A DNA stretch of 64,000 nucleotides from UBA2336 sp964404445 (GTDB taxonomy: Bacteria; Bacteroidota; Bacteroidia; Cytophagales; Cyclobacteriaceae). Position 1 is the first letter of the stretch, and every line of letters begins with the position of its first letter. Location of the stretch: the NCBI GenBank assembly GCA_964404445.1, contig CAYOJW010000003.1, forward strand, positions 124,001 through 188,000, read 5' to 3'. Below the pieces are notes generated by a model. The model had not been told where the DNA came from and did not search any database. It saw only the letters and a list, made by a program, of their open reading frames with translations. This document shows positions 42,846-51,808 of this stretch, one piece after another. The translations under genes and the position numbers were made by a program.

Positions 42846-44903
42846 ATGAAAAACATTTTATCGCTTTTAGTTGTATGCGTGTTTTTTACGACACAAGCAT
42901 TCGCCCAGGACAAGCTCAAAGAAATGCCGGGTTATGAGCAATATCAAAAAACAGCCCCTCAAATTCGCACGGCCGTAAAACCGGGCACGCTCACGGTAAA
43001 ATGGAGCGATGACGGCAGTTCGTTTGAATACGAACGCGACAAAAAATTATACCGCTATACCGTTAAAACAAAAACTACGGCCGAAGTAGGTGATGCTCAG
43101 GTTCCCGACAGGCGTATGGGTAATCGTCCGGCACGTGGCCGCCAGTACGATATTGCCGATTCGCCCGATGGAAAGTGGAAGGCTTTTACGAAAGATCGTA
43201 ACCTGTACATCAGCACAGCCGATGGCGCTAACCCAACAGCCGTTACAACCGATGGCAACGAACAAAATCAGGTTAAATACGGAATTGCTACGTGGGTGTA
43301 TGGCGAAGAACTCGGACAAAACACTGCGATCTGGTGGTCGCCCGACAGCCGGAAAGTGGCCTTTTACAAGTTTGAGGAAAAAAATGTGAAAAAGTATTAC
43401 GTGTTGCTCGATCAGTTAAAACTTCAGGATTCGTTAGAGATTGAAGCTTACCCCAAAGTGGGTGCCGCTAACCTGCCGGTAGATTTGATGGTCTATGACT
43501 TAGACACCAAGAAAATGCTTCAGTTCGACATCCGTAACGGAAAACCGTTTAACGATGGCGATCTGGGTACATACGTTTACGGTGTATCGTGGTCGCCCGA
43601 TGGTAAAGAACTGTTATACCACAGCACAAACCGTAAGCAGGATATTATGGAATACCGTGCTGCCGATCCGGTTACCGGTAAAAGCCGCACTATCGTTCGC
43701 GAAGAGTGGTTAGCCAGCTTTACAAAAAATACGCCTGAGCGTTATATACTGAAAGATGGCAAACGTTTTATCTGGGCATCGGAACGCTCAGGTTTTAATA
43801 ATTATTACCTGTACGATTTCAGTGGTAAACTAATCAGCACGTTAACCAAACATCCGTTTGAAGTTTCGCGCATTGTAAAGGTCGATGAAAAAGAAAATGT
43901 GTTGTATTACATGGTGCGCAGTGGTGACAACCACATGAAACAACAATTGCATAAAGTGAAGTTAGACGGTACAAAAGATGTACGCCTCACCAATCCGGCC
44001 TACGACCATACCGTTACGCTTTCGCCCGATAACAAATACTTTGCAGATGTGGCACAAACACACAACATCGCCCCGTTTACATCACTGATCGATGCGAAAG
44101 GAAAAGTAGTAGCCGAACTGGCCAAAAGCGACATGAGTAAATTTGAAGAGATCGGCTTGAAGAAGGTAGAAGTATATACGTTCACTTCGGCCGATGGTGT
44201 AACGCAACTGCATGGAGTAATTCACTTCCCGTCAAATTTCGATCCGTCTAAAAAATATCCGGTTATTCTCAGTAACTATGGCGGGCCGGGCACCAATGCG
44301 TTTCGCGAAACATTTACTTACCCGGATGCATTGGCCGAATACGGATTTTTAATCCTTAACATTGACGGTCGCAATGCCGGGGGCAAAGGCAAAAAAATAC
44401 TCGATAAGTTATACGGTAACCTCGGTATTGTAGAGATGGACGATTTTGCTGCGGGAGTTAAGGCGCTGTATAACCGTCCGTATGTCGATAAAGATCGTGT
44501 GGGTGTGTATGGAACTTCGTATGGCGGTACCACAGCCGCTACGTTATTACTGCGGTATCCTGATGTGTTTCATGTAGCCGTGGCCAACTCATCGGTTACC
44601 GACTGGCGGAATTACGATAATATCTATACCGAGCGTTACATGAATACGTTGGAAAACAACCTGAAAGGATACGAAGCTTCCAGCCTGATGCCGATGGCAA
44701 AGAACCTGAAAGGAGAGTTACTGATTTTCTTCGGCACAGCCGATAACAATGTGCATCCATCTAACTCGCTTCAATTGATTAATGCATTGCAAAAGGCAGG
44801 CAAGAGTTTTGAAGTGCAGGTAGCACCCGATGGCGGCCATACGGCCTTAAACCGCGACAGGATGATGGAGTTTTTTATTCAGCATCTGGTGCTGAAAAAG
44901 TAA
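42846..44903 (+). CDS. Prolyl oligopeptidase family S9 (dipeptidyl-peptidase-IV type)
   Basis: A 685-residue exported serine peptidase. The ATG at 42846 begins a Sec signal peptide (MKNILSLLVVCVFFTTQAFA), so an earlier in-frame start is unlikely. An N-terminal beta-propeller domain with repeated SPDGK/SPDSR blocks covers about residues 60-450, and the catalytic domain has GTSYGG (Ser558), Asp633 in FFGTADNNVH and His665 in GGHTALN. It probably removes X-Pro or X-Ala dipeptides from periplasmic peptides. A terminator follows. Confidence 0.93.
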   Translation: MKNILSLLVVCVFFTTQAFAQDKLKEMPGYEQYQKTAPQIRTAVKPGTLTVKWSDDGSSFEYERDKKLYRYTVKTKTTAEVGDAQVPDRRMGNRPARGRQYDIADSPDGKWKAFTKDRNLYISTADGANPTAVTTDGNEQNQVKYGIATWVYGEELGQNTAIWWSPDSRKVAFYKFEEKNVKKYYVLLDQLKLQDSLEIEAYPKVGAANLPVDLMVYDLDTKKMLQFDIRNGKPFNDGDLGTYVYGVSWSPDGKELLYHSTNRKQDIMEYRAADPVTGKSRTIVREEWLASFTKNTPERYILKDGKRFIWASERSGFNNYYLYDFSGKLISTLTKHPFEVSRIVKVDEKENVLYYMVRSGDNHMKQQLHKVKLDGTKDVRLTNPAYDHTVTLSPDNKYFADVAQTHNIAPFTSLIDAKGKVVAELAKSDMSKFEEIGLKKVEVYTFTSADGVTQLHGVIHFPSNFDPSKKYPVILSNYGGPGTNAFRETFTYPDALAEYGFLILNIDGRNAGGKGKKILDKLYGNLGIVEMDDFAAGVKALYNRPYVDKDRVGVYGTSYGGTTAATLLLRYPDVFHVAVANSSVTDWRNYDNIYTERYMNTLENNLKGYEASSLMPMAKNLKGELLIFFGTADNNVHPSNSLQLINALQKAGKSFEVQVAPDGGHTALNRDRMMEFFIQHLVLKK

Positions 44904-44919
44904 TGTTAGAATAAGGGGG

Positions 44920-44957
44920 TTGTCCTGCGATATAATGGTGCAGGACAATTTTTTTAG
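44920..44957 (+). terminator. Rho-independent terminator of the S9 peptidase gene
   Basis: A 9-bp stem TTGTCCTGC / GCAGGACAA (44920-44948) with an 11-base loop is followed by seven T. It lies between the convergent peptidase and kdsB genes and touches the kdsB stop. Confidence 0.85.
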
Positions 44958-45700
44958 TTTAAACCTGCGTGTGCTAATGCCTTATCTAAGTCATCAGGCG
45001 TATCAATTCCTATGGTTTCGGTTTGTGTTTCGGCAGTTTTGATGCAGAAACCGTTTTCAAGCCATCGTAGTTGCTCTAACGACTCGGCTTTCTCTAACGA
45101 AGAAACCGGAAGGGTGGTGAGTTGTTTTAAAACATCTGTACGGTAGGCATACATACCAATGTGTTTGTAAAATGTATGCTTGTTCAACCATTCGTTTTCG
45201 GTTGTGTTACGGATGTGCGGCACAGTAGCACGACTGAAATAAAAGGCTTCGCCTTTAACCGAAACCACGGCTTTTACCACATTGGGATTAAACAGTTGTT
45301 CCGGATCTTCAATCCTTTTCACCAGTGTGGCAATTTCGGTTTTCCCGTCTAACAGCTCTGCCAATAAATCAATCTGCTCAGGCTGGATGAAAGGCTCATC
45401 GCCCTGAATGTTAATAACATATTCGTAAGCCGTTTGTTGCAGGGTAAGGGCTTCGTAACAACGGTCGGTTCCGCTTACGTGGCTTTCATTAGTCATGCAC
45501 ACTTTGCCGCCAAAACTTAACACGTGATCGAAAATTTTTTGATTGTCGGTGGCCACAATCGTATCCGAAACCCGCTTCGATTTTTGCACTTGTTCGTACA
45601 CCCGCTGGATCATAGACTTGCCGGCAATATCAACCAACGGCTTGGCCGGAAAACGTGTTGAGGCATAACGGGCGGGGATTATTCCAAGTAGTTTGATCAC
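44954..45700 (-). CDS. kdsB: 3-deoxy-manno-octulosonate cytidylyltransferase KdsB
   Basis: A 248-residue nucleotidyltransferase. GIIPARYASTRFPAKPLVDI is the CTP-binding start, VINIQGDEPFI the metal-binding region and FYKHIGMYAYR a later conserved block. It activates KDO as CMP-KDO for lipopolysaccharide synthesis in the cytoplasm. The protein is of normal length. It stands alone on the minus strand; its upstream region contains a MITE-like hairpin. Confidence 0.94.
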   Translation of the reverse strand: MIKLLGIIPARYASTRFPAKPLVDIAGKSMIQRVYEQVQKSKRVSDTIVATDNQKIFDHVLSFGGKVCMTNESHVSGTDRCYEALTLQQTAYEYVINIQGDEPFIQPEQIDLLAELLDGKTEIATLVKRIEDPEQLFNPNVVKAVVSVKGEAFYFSRATVPHIRNTTENEWLNKHTFYKHIGMYAYRTDVLKQLTTLPVSSLEKAESLEQLRWLENGFCIKTAETQTETIGIDTPDDLDKALAHAGLN

Positions 45701-45760
45701 AGATTATATGGATTAATGAATTGCAAAGATTTTATTAATATGGTAATTTGTATTAGAAGC

Positions 45761-45878
45761 CATCTCAAAAATATCTTGGTCATTCCGAGGAACGAGAAAT
45801 CTTCAAATATTGTGTGTTCTGTAAGTTCGAAGATCCCTCGTTCCTCGGGATGACAGCCTTATGATTATTTTTAAGATG
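45761..45878 (+). repeat. MITE-like inverted repeat element
   Basis: Outer arms CATCTCAAAAATA (45761-45773) and TATTTTTAAGATG (45866-45878) and inner 26-base arms (45779-45804, 45829-45854) pair with few mismatches, mostly G-U compatible. The inner arms contain CCGAGGAACGAG. The interval 45701-45984 between kdsB and the protease gene holds nothing else. Confidence 0.7.
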
Positions 45879-45984
45879 ACTTATAGTGTAAAAGGTTATA
45901 GTTTAAAGTTTGACCAAGTTTATAATTAGTGAAATTCTTTAATGTATAAGGTATATGCTCTAATCAGCGAAATCATAAAATCTG

Positions 45985-47313
45985 TCAAATCAGCGATCGG
46001 ACTCTTAGCGATGTGGTATCTTCCCCGATCACTTCAATAGTTTGTCCTTTTTCAATAAACTCACCGCGTGTAGTGGCATCAAAAACCTGTCCATCGATGA
46101 ATACTTTTCCTCCGGGGCGTAATACCGTATGGGCTATGCCGGTTTTGCCGCGCATATCTTCCTTAAAGAAACTGGCAACATAACCCTGTTTGCTATCCTG
46201 AGCATCGGTAAGGGCAATGCGTTTGAAGAATTTAGTTTCAGCTATTTTGTTCCCACCGATAAACAGTAAGCTGATGCCGCCTAACAAACCGCCTAAGGCT
46301 GCGGTAACGGCATACAAAATGCTGGCAGGCGGAACGAAATCAAAATTAAAGACATCGTTGTTTACCATGATCAGCACAAGCGAGCCAATGGTAAGTATGA
46401 TTCCGGAAATCCCAGCCACACCAAATCCGGGAATGACAAACACTTCGACCGCAATAAGCGCCAGCCCGATAAATAACGCAATGATTTCCCAGTTATCGGC
46501 CAGGCCATTCAGGTAATACGGAATGAGGTATAATACAAGCGCAATGCCGGCCGCAAGAATAGGGAAGGTTGCACCGGGCGATTGCAGTTCAAAATAAATT
46601 CCGCCAACGATAATCAGTATTAAAATTCCGCTGATGAAAGGATTGATGAAAAAGGCGATGATCTTATCGGCCATACCTAATTCAAACCGTTCGATTTGAT
46701 AATCATTGATGTTATGGCGTTTCAGGATTTCATCGAGTGATTCAACTTTGGCTTCGCAGAAACCATGTTTCAATGCTTCAGAAGTTGAGAATGTAATAAC
46801 CTGGCCTTCTTTCTTGATGCCCTCAATGGCGAAGCTTTCATCTACCATACCTTCGGCAATGCGTGGGTCGCGGTGGTTTTCTTCGGCAGTCGAGCGCATG
46901 ATACCGCGCATATACGATTGGTATTTGTCGGGCGCTTTTTCACCGGTAGCGTCCACTACGGTTGCTGCGCCAATGCTTGCACCGGGCGACATATAAATGC
47001 TGTCGCAGGCAATGGCAATAAGCGCCCCGGCCGAAGCTGCATCGGAGTTGATGTAAACCACAATGGGTTTTTCAAAAGCCATGATCTTGTCAACAATTTC
47101 TTTGGCATCGGTCATTACACCGCCATACGTGTCCATTTCAATCACCACGATGTCGGCCTGGGTTTCAACGGCCTGTTTCAGGGCGAGTTCAACATAGCGG
47201 TTGGTGCGGGTGTCGATTTCTGTTTTGATTTCCATCACCATCACGTTTTTTTTCTGCGCGAAAGCGCTGGTAACGGATAGGGCAAATAAGAGTGGTAAAA
47301 GAAAATGTCGCAT
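45985..47313 (-). CDS. NfeD-type membrane protease (ClpP-like serine protease plus NfeD domain)
   Basis: A 442-residue protein. The ATG at 47313 begins a signal peptide (MRHFLLPLLFALSVTSAFAQ). A ClpP/crotonase-fold protease domain follows with VVIEMDTYGGVM and DAASAGALIAIACDSIYMSP, whose Ser in ASAG is the likely nucleophile. Four or five membrane helices lie at about residues 230-350, and the C-terminus is an OB-fold NfeD domain (GKTGIAHTVLRPGGKVFID). Homologues cleave stomatin-type membrane proteins; no stomatin gene is adjacent here. An in-frame start at 47361 would only extend the protein before the signal peptide. Confidence 0.9.
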   Translation of the reverse strand: MRHFLLPLLFALSVTSAFAQKKNVMVMEIKTEIDTRTNRYVELALKQAVETQADIVVIEMDTYGGVMTDAKEIVDKIMAFEKPIVVYINSDAASAGALIAIACDSIYMSPGASIGAATVVDATGEKAPDKYQSYMRGIMRSTAEENHRDPRIAEGMVDESFAIEGIKKEGQVITFSTSEALKHGFCEAKVESLDEILKRHNINDYQIERFELGMADKIIAFFINPFISGILILIIVGGIYFELQSPGATFPILAAGIALVLYLIPYYLNGLADNWEIIALFIGLALIAVEVFVIPGFGVAGISGIILTIGSLVLIMVNNDVFNFDFVPPASILYAVTAALGGLLGGISLLFIGGNKIAETKFFKRIALTDAQDSKQGYVASFFKEDMRGKTGIAHTVLRPGGKVFIDGQVFDATTRGEFIEKGQTIEVIGEDTTSLRVRSLI

Positions 47314-47370
47314 TACTTGAAATTGCGTTAAGCTCATGGTAACTCGCATAAAATTAAACATTAATAAAAC

Positions 47371-48150
47371 GTGTCAGGCGTTCCGGCAACGATCTTTTCG
47401 CATATATTTTCCGGTACGGTGTGGAATACACTCGCAGTTGAAGCGGACGATCTGTTGTTTATCGAAACACGTGACGATGTAAATTTTCAGGTTAAATTTT
47501 CGGTACTCAACTATCGTACAAACGGTTTTTTGGTAAAAGATGTTTTGCTGCCCGAAAGTTGGTGGGTGAGCATGACGGCCGCCCGCAACCATACATTGTT
47601 GTTGCACCGGTATGTAAACAAGGGTAATCCCGATCGCAAAAACCTGATCGCATTTGATGTAGCTTCGCAATCCATTCGTTGGGAAGCCGATAATTTTTCG
47701 TTTTACGGATGGGATGATCACGTTGTTTCGGGTTACCGGCCTGGCGATGATTTAGTGCCTGTAACCTTGTCGGTAACGACAGGCGAGGTCGTGGAACAAC
47801 CTTTTATGGAGTTCCGGCAGGATGGGCCGGTGCATGAACGCCCGGTTTTTTACCCGGAAGGAAGCCCGCATTTTGAAACCGTAAAAAAGTTTTTAGACCG
47901 TACAGATTATGCCATTACCGGAGGCGTTGAATACTTAGAACACGATCGCTGGATTTTAATGAGTGTTTATGTGACCGAGGCGGGCAATCTGGCCAATTAT
48001 TTGTTAGTGTTCGACCAAATGGGCAATTTGGCGCTGAACGTGAAATTGGGCGAAAAACTAACCGGTTTGGGTGCCGATACTTTTTTCATCCTGTCAGGTT
48101 GTTTATTTTTAGTAAAAAATAAGACGGAATTAGTAGCGTACAGATTATGA
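47371..48150 (+). CDS. DUF4905-like protein
   Basis: A 259-residue cytoplasmic-looking protein starting at GTG 47371, divergent from the protease gene. It begins with a repeated beta-strand pattern (FSVLNYRTNGFLVKDVLLPE, WWVSMTAARNHTLLLHRY) resembling DUF4905 proteins of Bacteroidota. No catalytic motif is seen. It overlaps the LysM gene by ATGA, so the two are co-transcribed. The domain assignment is from memory of the family and is moderately certain. Confidence 0.7.
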   Translation: MSGVPATIFSHIFSGTVWNTLAVEADDLLFIETRDDVNFQVKFSVLNYRTNGFLVKDVLLPESWWVSMTAARNHTLLLHRYVNKGNPDRKNLIAFDVASQSIRWEADNFSFYGWDDHVVSGYRPGDDLVPVTLSVTTGEVVEQPFMEFRQDGPVHERPVFYPEGSPHFETVKKFLDRTDYAITGGVEYLEHDRWILMSVYVTEAGNLANYLLVFDQMGNLALNVKLGEKLTGLGADTFFILSGCLFLVKNKTELVAYRL

Positions 48151-49187
48151 TCAAATTTTTGGTACTGTCTGGTCTCTCATTTTTTAGCCCCGAAATCAAA
48201 AAAGATTCTATCGGGACAGAGATCATCAATGGAAAAACATTCATCATTCATCAGGTTGATGCGGGCGAAACGCTGTATGCCATATCCAAACGGTATGGTG
48301 TAACGGTTGAACAGTTGGTTGCGCAAAACCCGGCTGCCGATGGCGGGTTAGAGATTGCCCAGATTTTACGGGTGCCCTACATACCCAAAGCCAGACCTGC
48401 CCAACAGGGGGGCAAAACCCATACAGTAGCCGCGCAGGAAACGTTGTTTTCTATTTCGCGCATATATGGCGTAACGGTCGATGAAATCAAACAATGGAAT
48501 AACCTGACCGATAACACGCTGGCATTAGGCCAGGAATTGATTATTAAAAAATCAACGAATGTTACAATTCAACCACCGTTAACACAAGTTTCCGTTAATC
48601 CACAAACGGTAAAAACGGTGCATACGGTAGGAGCCAAAGAAACCCTGTTTTCGATTTCGCGCCAGTATGGTGTTAGCGTTGAACAGTTACGGCAATGGAA
48701 CAGCCTTGCGACCGATGAATTGAAAATAGGGCAGAGTTTGTTTGTGTCGCAGCCTGCGTACGGCCATACCGCGAACACCTCAACTACACCGCCAGTAACG
48801 CAGCCAATCACGATAACGCCTCCGGTAACACAAACAGTTATTGCGCAGGAAGAGAAAAAACCAGAGGTTGTAACACCACCGGCAACAATAAAAATTTCAG
48901 AGAATGTTTCGGGAAGTGATGAAGTGCGCGAATCCGGACTGGCCGAACTTATTGAAGGTACCGATGGGAACAGAAAATACTTAGCGCTTCACCGCACTGC
49001 ACCCTCGGGTACTATTTTAAAAGTGCGCAACGAAATGAATAACCGCGAAGTGTTTGTGCGGGTAATGGGTAAACTGCCCGAAACAGCGCCCAACGAAAAG
49101 GTAGTGATTAAAATTTCAAAATCGGCTTACGAAAAATTAGGTGCGATCGACCCGAAGTTCAGGGTTGAGGTAACGTATTATAAGTAA
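48147..49187 (+). CDS. LysM-repeat protein with C-terminal RlpA-like domain
   Basis: A 346-residue protein with three LysM repeats, at about residues 31-75 (DAGETLYAISKRYGVTVEQL), 91-132 (AQETLFSISRIYGVTVDEI) and 154-195 (AKETLFSISRQYGVSVEQL), which bind peptidoglycan. A Pro/Thr-rich linker follows, and the last about 85 residues (GILA-like ELIEGTDGNRKYLALHRTAP, GTILKVRNEMNNREVFVRV) form a double-psi beta-barrel like RlpA. The N-terminus is short and only weakly signal-like, so the export route is unclear. Role: cell-wall attachment or remodelling, by inference. Confidence 0.88.
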   Translation: MIKFLVLSGLSFFSPEIKKDSIGTEIINGKTFIIHQVDAGETLYAISKRYGVTVEQLVAQNPAADGGLEIAQILRVPYIPKARPAQQGGKTHTVAAQETLFSISRIYGVTVDEIKQWNNLTDNTLALGQELIIKKSTNVTIQPPLTQVSVNPQTVKTVHTVGAKETLFSISRQYGVSVEQLRQWNSLATDELKIGQSLFVSQPAYGHTANTSTTPPVTQPITITPPVTQTVIAQEEKKPEVVTPPATIKISENVSGSDEVRESGLAELIEGTDGNRKYLALHRTAPSGTILKVRNEMNNREVFVRVMGKLPETAPNEKVVIKISKSAYEKLGAIDPKFRVEVTYYK

Positions 49188-49212
49188 ACGACTGCGTTGA
49201 TAATCGTTAAAA

Positions 49213-50088
49213 ATGAAACAATCAGTAATTATATTGATTTTATTGACTGTTTTAACACAAGCAACATATAGTCAAAAGAAAATAAATACAGAAGAACAAA
49301 AGCTTTTTGATACTGCGGTTGAACTATACAACGATGAGAATATAGACTCTGCCTTAGTTGTGTTCAGAGAATTTAAAGCTAAATACCCTAAATCGGAATT
49401 GATGCCGCGAGTCCACTACAACATTGGGTATATTTTAAAAGAACAAGGACAAACAGACGAAGCTGAAAAGGTATTCAAGGATATTTTAGAAAGCAAGTAC
49501 AACGACAAAGATCCAGGCGGACATGGATTAATGGGTTCACAATATGCACTGTACAAACATTATAGTAGCGAACACCTTGCGGATATTTATTTGAATCAAA
49601 AGAATTATGTAGAAGCTGAAAAATATATAATACTTTTTGATAAGAAACATCCATTTAAGCACTTTGGTGGAAACGAGATGGCAGCTTATGAAATCTTTAA
49701 GGCGAGGAGTTATGCAAAAATTTATGATGGACAAGGAAAAGTAAATCAAGCAATAAGGGAATTAGTGCCTCATATTTTCTATAATGGTTTGGCAGACAAT
49801 AGTGTATTAATCGATGATTTGATTAAACTTCTTGACAAAGACTATCAAATAGATGACATCAAGAATGAGTTGAAAAAATCAATTTCAACTTTAAAAATAA
49901 AGAATTCAAAAAAAGAGGGCGTACAAGCAACAATTAACTTGTTTTCGATTAATGTAGGTGTAAGTGATGAAGGGCTTTTTAATTTTAGTAACCCTGATTA
50001 TGAGGCAAACACGAAACTTGAGGGTCGGGATAAATATTTAAAAGTTATAAGGACAAACGGATTGTATAAGCATTACGATGTGGACTAA
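49213..50088 (+). CDS. Exported tetratricopeptide-repeat protein
   Basis: A 291-residue protein with a signal peptide (MKQSVIILILLTVLTQATYS). TPR-like hairpins cover the first half: KLFDTAVELYNDENIDSALV, VHYNIGYILKEQGQTDEAEK and KNYVEAEKYIILFDKKHP. The second half has no motif I know. Base composition is more AT-rich than the LysM gene upstream, suggesting a different origin. It resembles the tol-pal-type or gliding-type TPR scaffolds but no partner gene is near. Downstream lies TTTTGATACAGCCT (50111), also found in the MITE-like element at 40211. Confidence 0.75.
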   Translation: MKQSVIILILLTVLTQATYSQKKINTEEQKLFDTAVELYNDENIDSALVVFREFKAKYPKSELMPRVHYNIGYILKEQGQTDEAEKVFKDILESKYNDKDPGGHGLMGSQYALYKHYSSEHLADIYLNQKNYVEAEKYIILFDKKHPFKHFGGNEMAAYEIFKARSYAKIYDGQGKVNQAIRELVPHIFYNGLADNSVLIDDLIKLLDKDYQIDDIKNELKKSISTLKIKNSKKEGVQATINLFSINVGVSDEGLFNFSNPDYEANTKLEGRDKYLKVIRTNGLYKHYDVD

Positions 50089-50161
50089 AGTGCTGGTAAT
50101 TAACTATCGGTTTTGATACAGCCTATTTGCCTACTACTCACACTTTCAACAATAGATGCCA

Positions 50162-50770
50162 TTACTCTTCTGTTGAACTAAACAACGCCTTTTTGGTAAC
50201 AGCGTTAAGGTCGCAAGCTTCTTTCAGGTCGGCATCGTGCTGTTCTATTAATCGGTTATACGCTGCTGCTGTTGAATCGTATTCGGCACGATAGTTTTCA
50301 ATACGCATATCGGCCGCCCGGATGTCTTCTACTAATTTTTGGATGGTAGTGTTATACGCGAATGACGAAACCGACTCGGCCATGGCAATTAACTCTGTTA
50401 CTAATGAGTTTGAAGCAAAGTCGTATTCTTCTATCACATCGGCATTGTACATGGTTTTGGCTGTAAACCGGATTCGCTGTAGTTGGTCGATACGTAAGGC
50501 ATAAGATTCTAACTTCTCAGGGCTGTACGGTGTGCCTGTTGACAGTTCGTGCAACAACGCTTTCATCGATTTGATTTTCTGGTTGTCATCGCTGATCATC
50601 AGGCTCCAGGTATCGTGCAGGCTATCCTGTAATGCCAGGTAAACTTCGGTGAGGGAGTCAGCTTCGGTAAACTCGCTTTCGACTACTTTGTTTTTATTGG
50701 CACAATACGTAAATGCCCATATAACCGCACCACAAACCCCAATGCGTATAAACTTGCCAACAGTATTCAT
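50162..50770 (-). CDS. Hypothetical helical protein with signal-anchor
   Basis: A 202-residue protein with a hydrophobic N-terminus (FIRIGVCGAVIWAFTYC) that could end in a lipobox Cys. The rest is mainly alpha-helical with many charged residues (ESEFTEADSLTEVYLALQDS, KLVEDIRAADMRIENYRAEY), consistent with a coiled-coil or helical-bundle protein. I recognise no family. It lies downstream of paaD on the same strand, 80 bases apart, but a functional link to phenylacetate degradation is not indicated. Confidence 0.7.
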   Translation of the reverse strand: MNTVGKFIRIGVCGAVIWAFTYCANKNKVVESEFTEADSLTEVYLALQDSLHDTWSLMISDDNQKIKSMKALLHELSTGTPYSPEKLESYALRIDQLQRIRFTAKTMYNADVIEEYDFASNSLVTELIAMAESVSSFAYNTTIQKLVEDIRAADMRIENYRAEYDSTAAAYNRLIEQHDADLKEACDLNAVTKKALFSSTEE

Positions 50771-50849
50771 TATCCTATTGATACGGCCTAAACTAATAAA
50801 TGTTTTAAAACCTGACTAAACTCAGGCCGGGCATGATAAGTGGAATGTA

Positions 50850-51329
50850 TTAAAGTGGTTTAAACTGTTCAAACGCCTCGCGACACGTGTTACAGTAATG
50901 GATGGAACGGCACAAGGTAGGCCCGAAGGTATTGCGCAATTCGGTATTGTTGTCGTTGCACCGGGGGCAGATGGCGTGTTCCAGCACATCTAATTCGGTG
51001 AATATTTCGCGTGATGGCGGAGGTGCCAGCCCGAATTTTTTCAGGGCTTCTTTTCCGCGTTCGCTGATCAGGTCGGAAGTCCATTGCTTGCGAAACGATA
51101 CTTCAACGGAAACCTGTTCAACCCCGTGCTTGCTCAGCACTTCGCGGATTTCCTGTTTCATAAAATCCAATGCCGGGCAGCCCACAAACGTAGGGGTCAT
51201 TTCAATGTGTGCTGTACGGTCACGAACCGTTACCTGCGTAATCACCCCTAAATCCACCAGCGACAGTACCGGTATTTCAGGGTCTTTCACTTCCTCCAGC
51301 CAGGTATATATTTGTTCTTGTGTGAGCAT
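50850..51329 (-). CDS. paaD: Phenylacetyl-CoA epoxidase subunit PaaD
   Basis: A 159-residue MIP18-type protein. The N-terminal domain starts WLEEVKDPEIPVLSLVDLGV and includes TPTFVGCPALDFMKQEI, and the C-terminal part has four cysteines in CPRC and CNTC, a metal-binding knuckle. PaaD helps to mature the diiron or iron-sulfur parts of the PaaABCE complex. The gene overlaps the DinB-type gene end by one base. No paaE reductase gene follows within the window, so electron transfer must come from elsewhere or from a gene at another locus. Confidence 0.92.
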   Translation of the reverse strand: MLTQEQIYTWLEEVKDPEIPVLSLVDLGVITQVTVRDRTAHIEMTPTFVGCPALDFMKQEIREVLSKHGVEQVSVEVSFRKQWTSDLISERGKEALKKFGLAPPPSREIFTELDVLEHAICPRCNDNNTELRNTFGPTLCRSIHYCNTCREAFEQFKPL

Positions 51330-51808
51330 TAATACGATGTATAAACAATATCAAACGAGCCGGGCACAACCTGGTTGATGTGGTGTTTCAGGTGTTTTAC
51401 ATAATCTTGCGCCAGCCACGCTAATGTGTAAAGTTGTTCAGCGCCTTTGCCCGTATTGCATTGTTTTGAATAATGTTCTTCCGGCATATTTTCAAGCACT
51501 TCGCTGATTCTGAAATTTACCAGCATCCACGATACGATTACATCCATCGAGGTCATGTTCTGGTAATTGTTCGCCTTCACCCAATAATCCTGATCATATA
51601 CAATGTGCGGAGGCGTGCTTTCATACTGACTAACAATGAAACGTCTTAAATTGTTTTGTGCCGAATCGATCAGGTGACCGACAATCTCTTTTTTACTCCA
51701 TTTTTCCGGATTCGGTTTGGCAGAAAAATCTAATTCTTCCAGGGCAGTGAATGCAGTGGAGTAGGTTGTGATCATCAGCCGAAGTTCGGCAGCAACTTGC
51801 TTTACCAT
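51329..51808 (-). CDS. DinB-family protein inside the paa operon
   Basis: A 159-residue four-helix DinB/YfiT-like protein (KWSKKEIVGHLIDSAQNNLR with the usual conserved His, and HIVYDQDYW later). Members bind metal and some act as thiol-dependent transferases. The last conserved His is in YVKHLKHHINQV. It overlaps paaC by 7 bases and paaD by one base, so it is translated with them. Its job in phenylacetate degradation is unknown; a role in repair or detoxification of the reactive epoxide is a guess. Confidence 0.88.
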   Translation of the reverse strand: MVKQVAAELRLMITTYSTAFTALEELDFSAKPNPEKWSKKEIVGHLIDSAQNNLRRFIVSQYESTPPHIVYDQDYWVKANNYQNMTSMDVIVSWMLVNFRISEVLENMPEEHYSKQCNTGKGAEQLYTLAWLAQDYVKHLKHHINQVVPGSFDIVYTSY

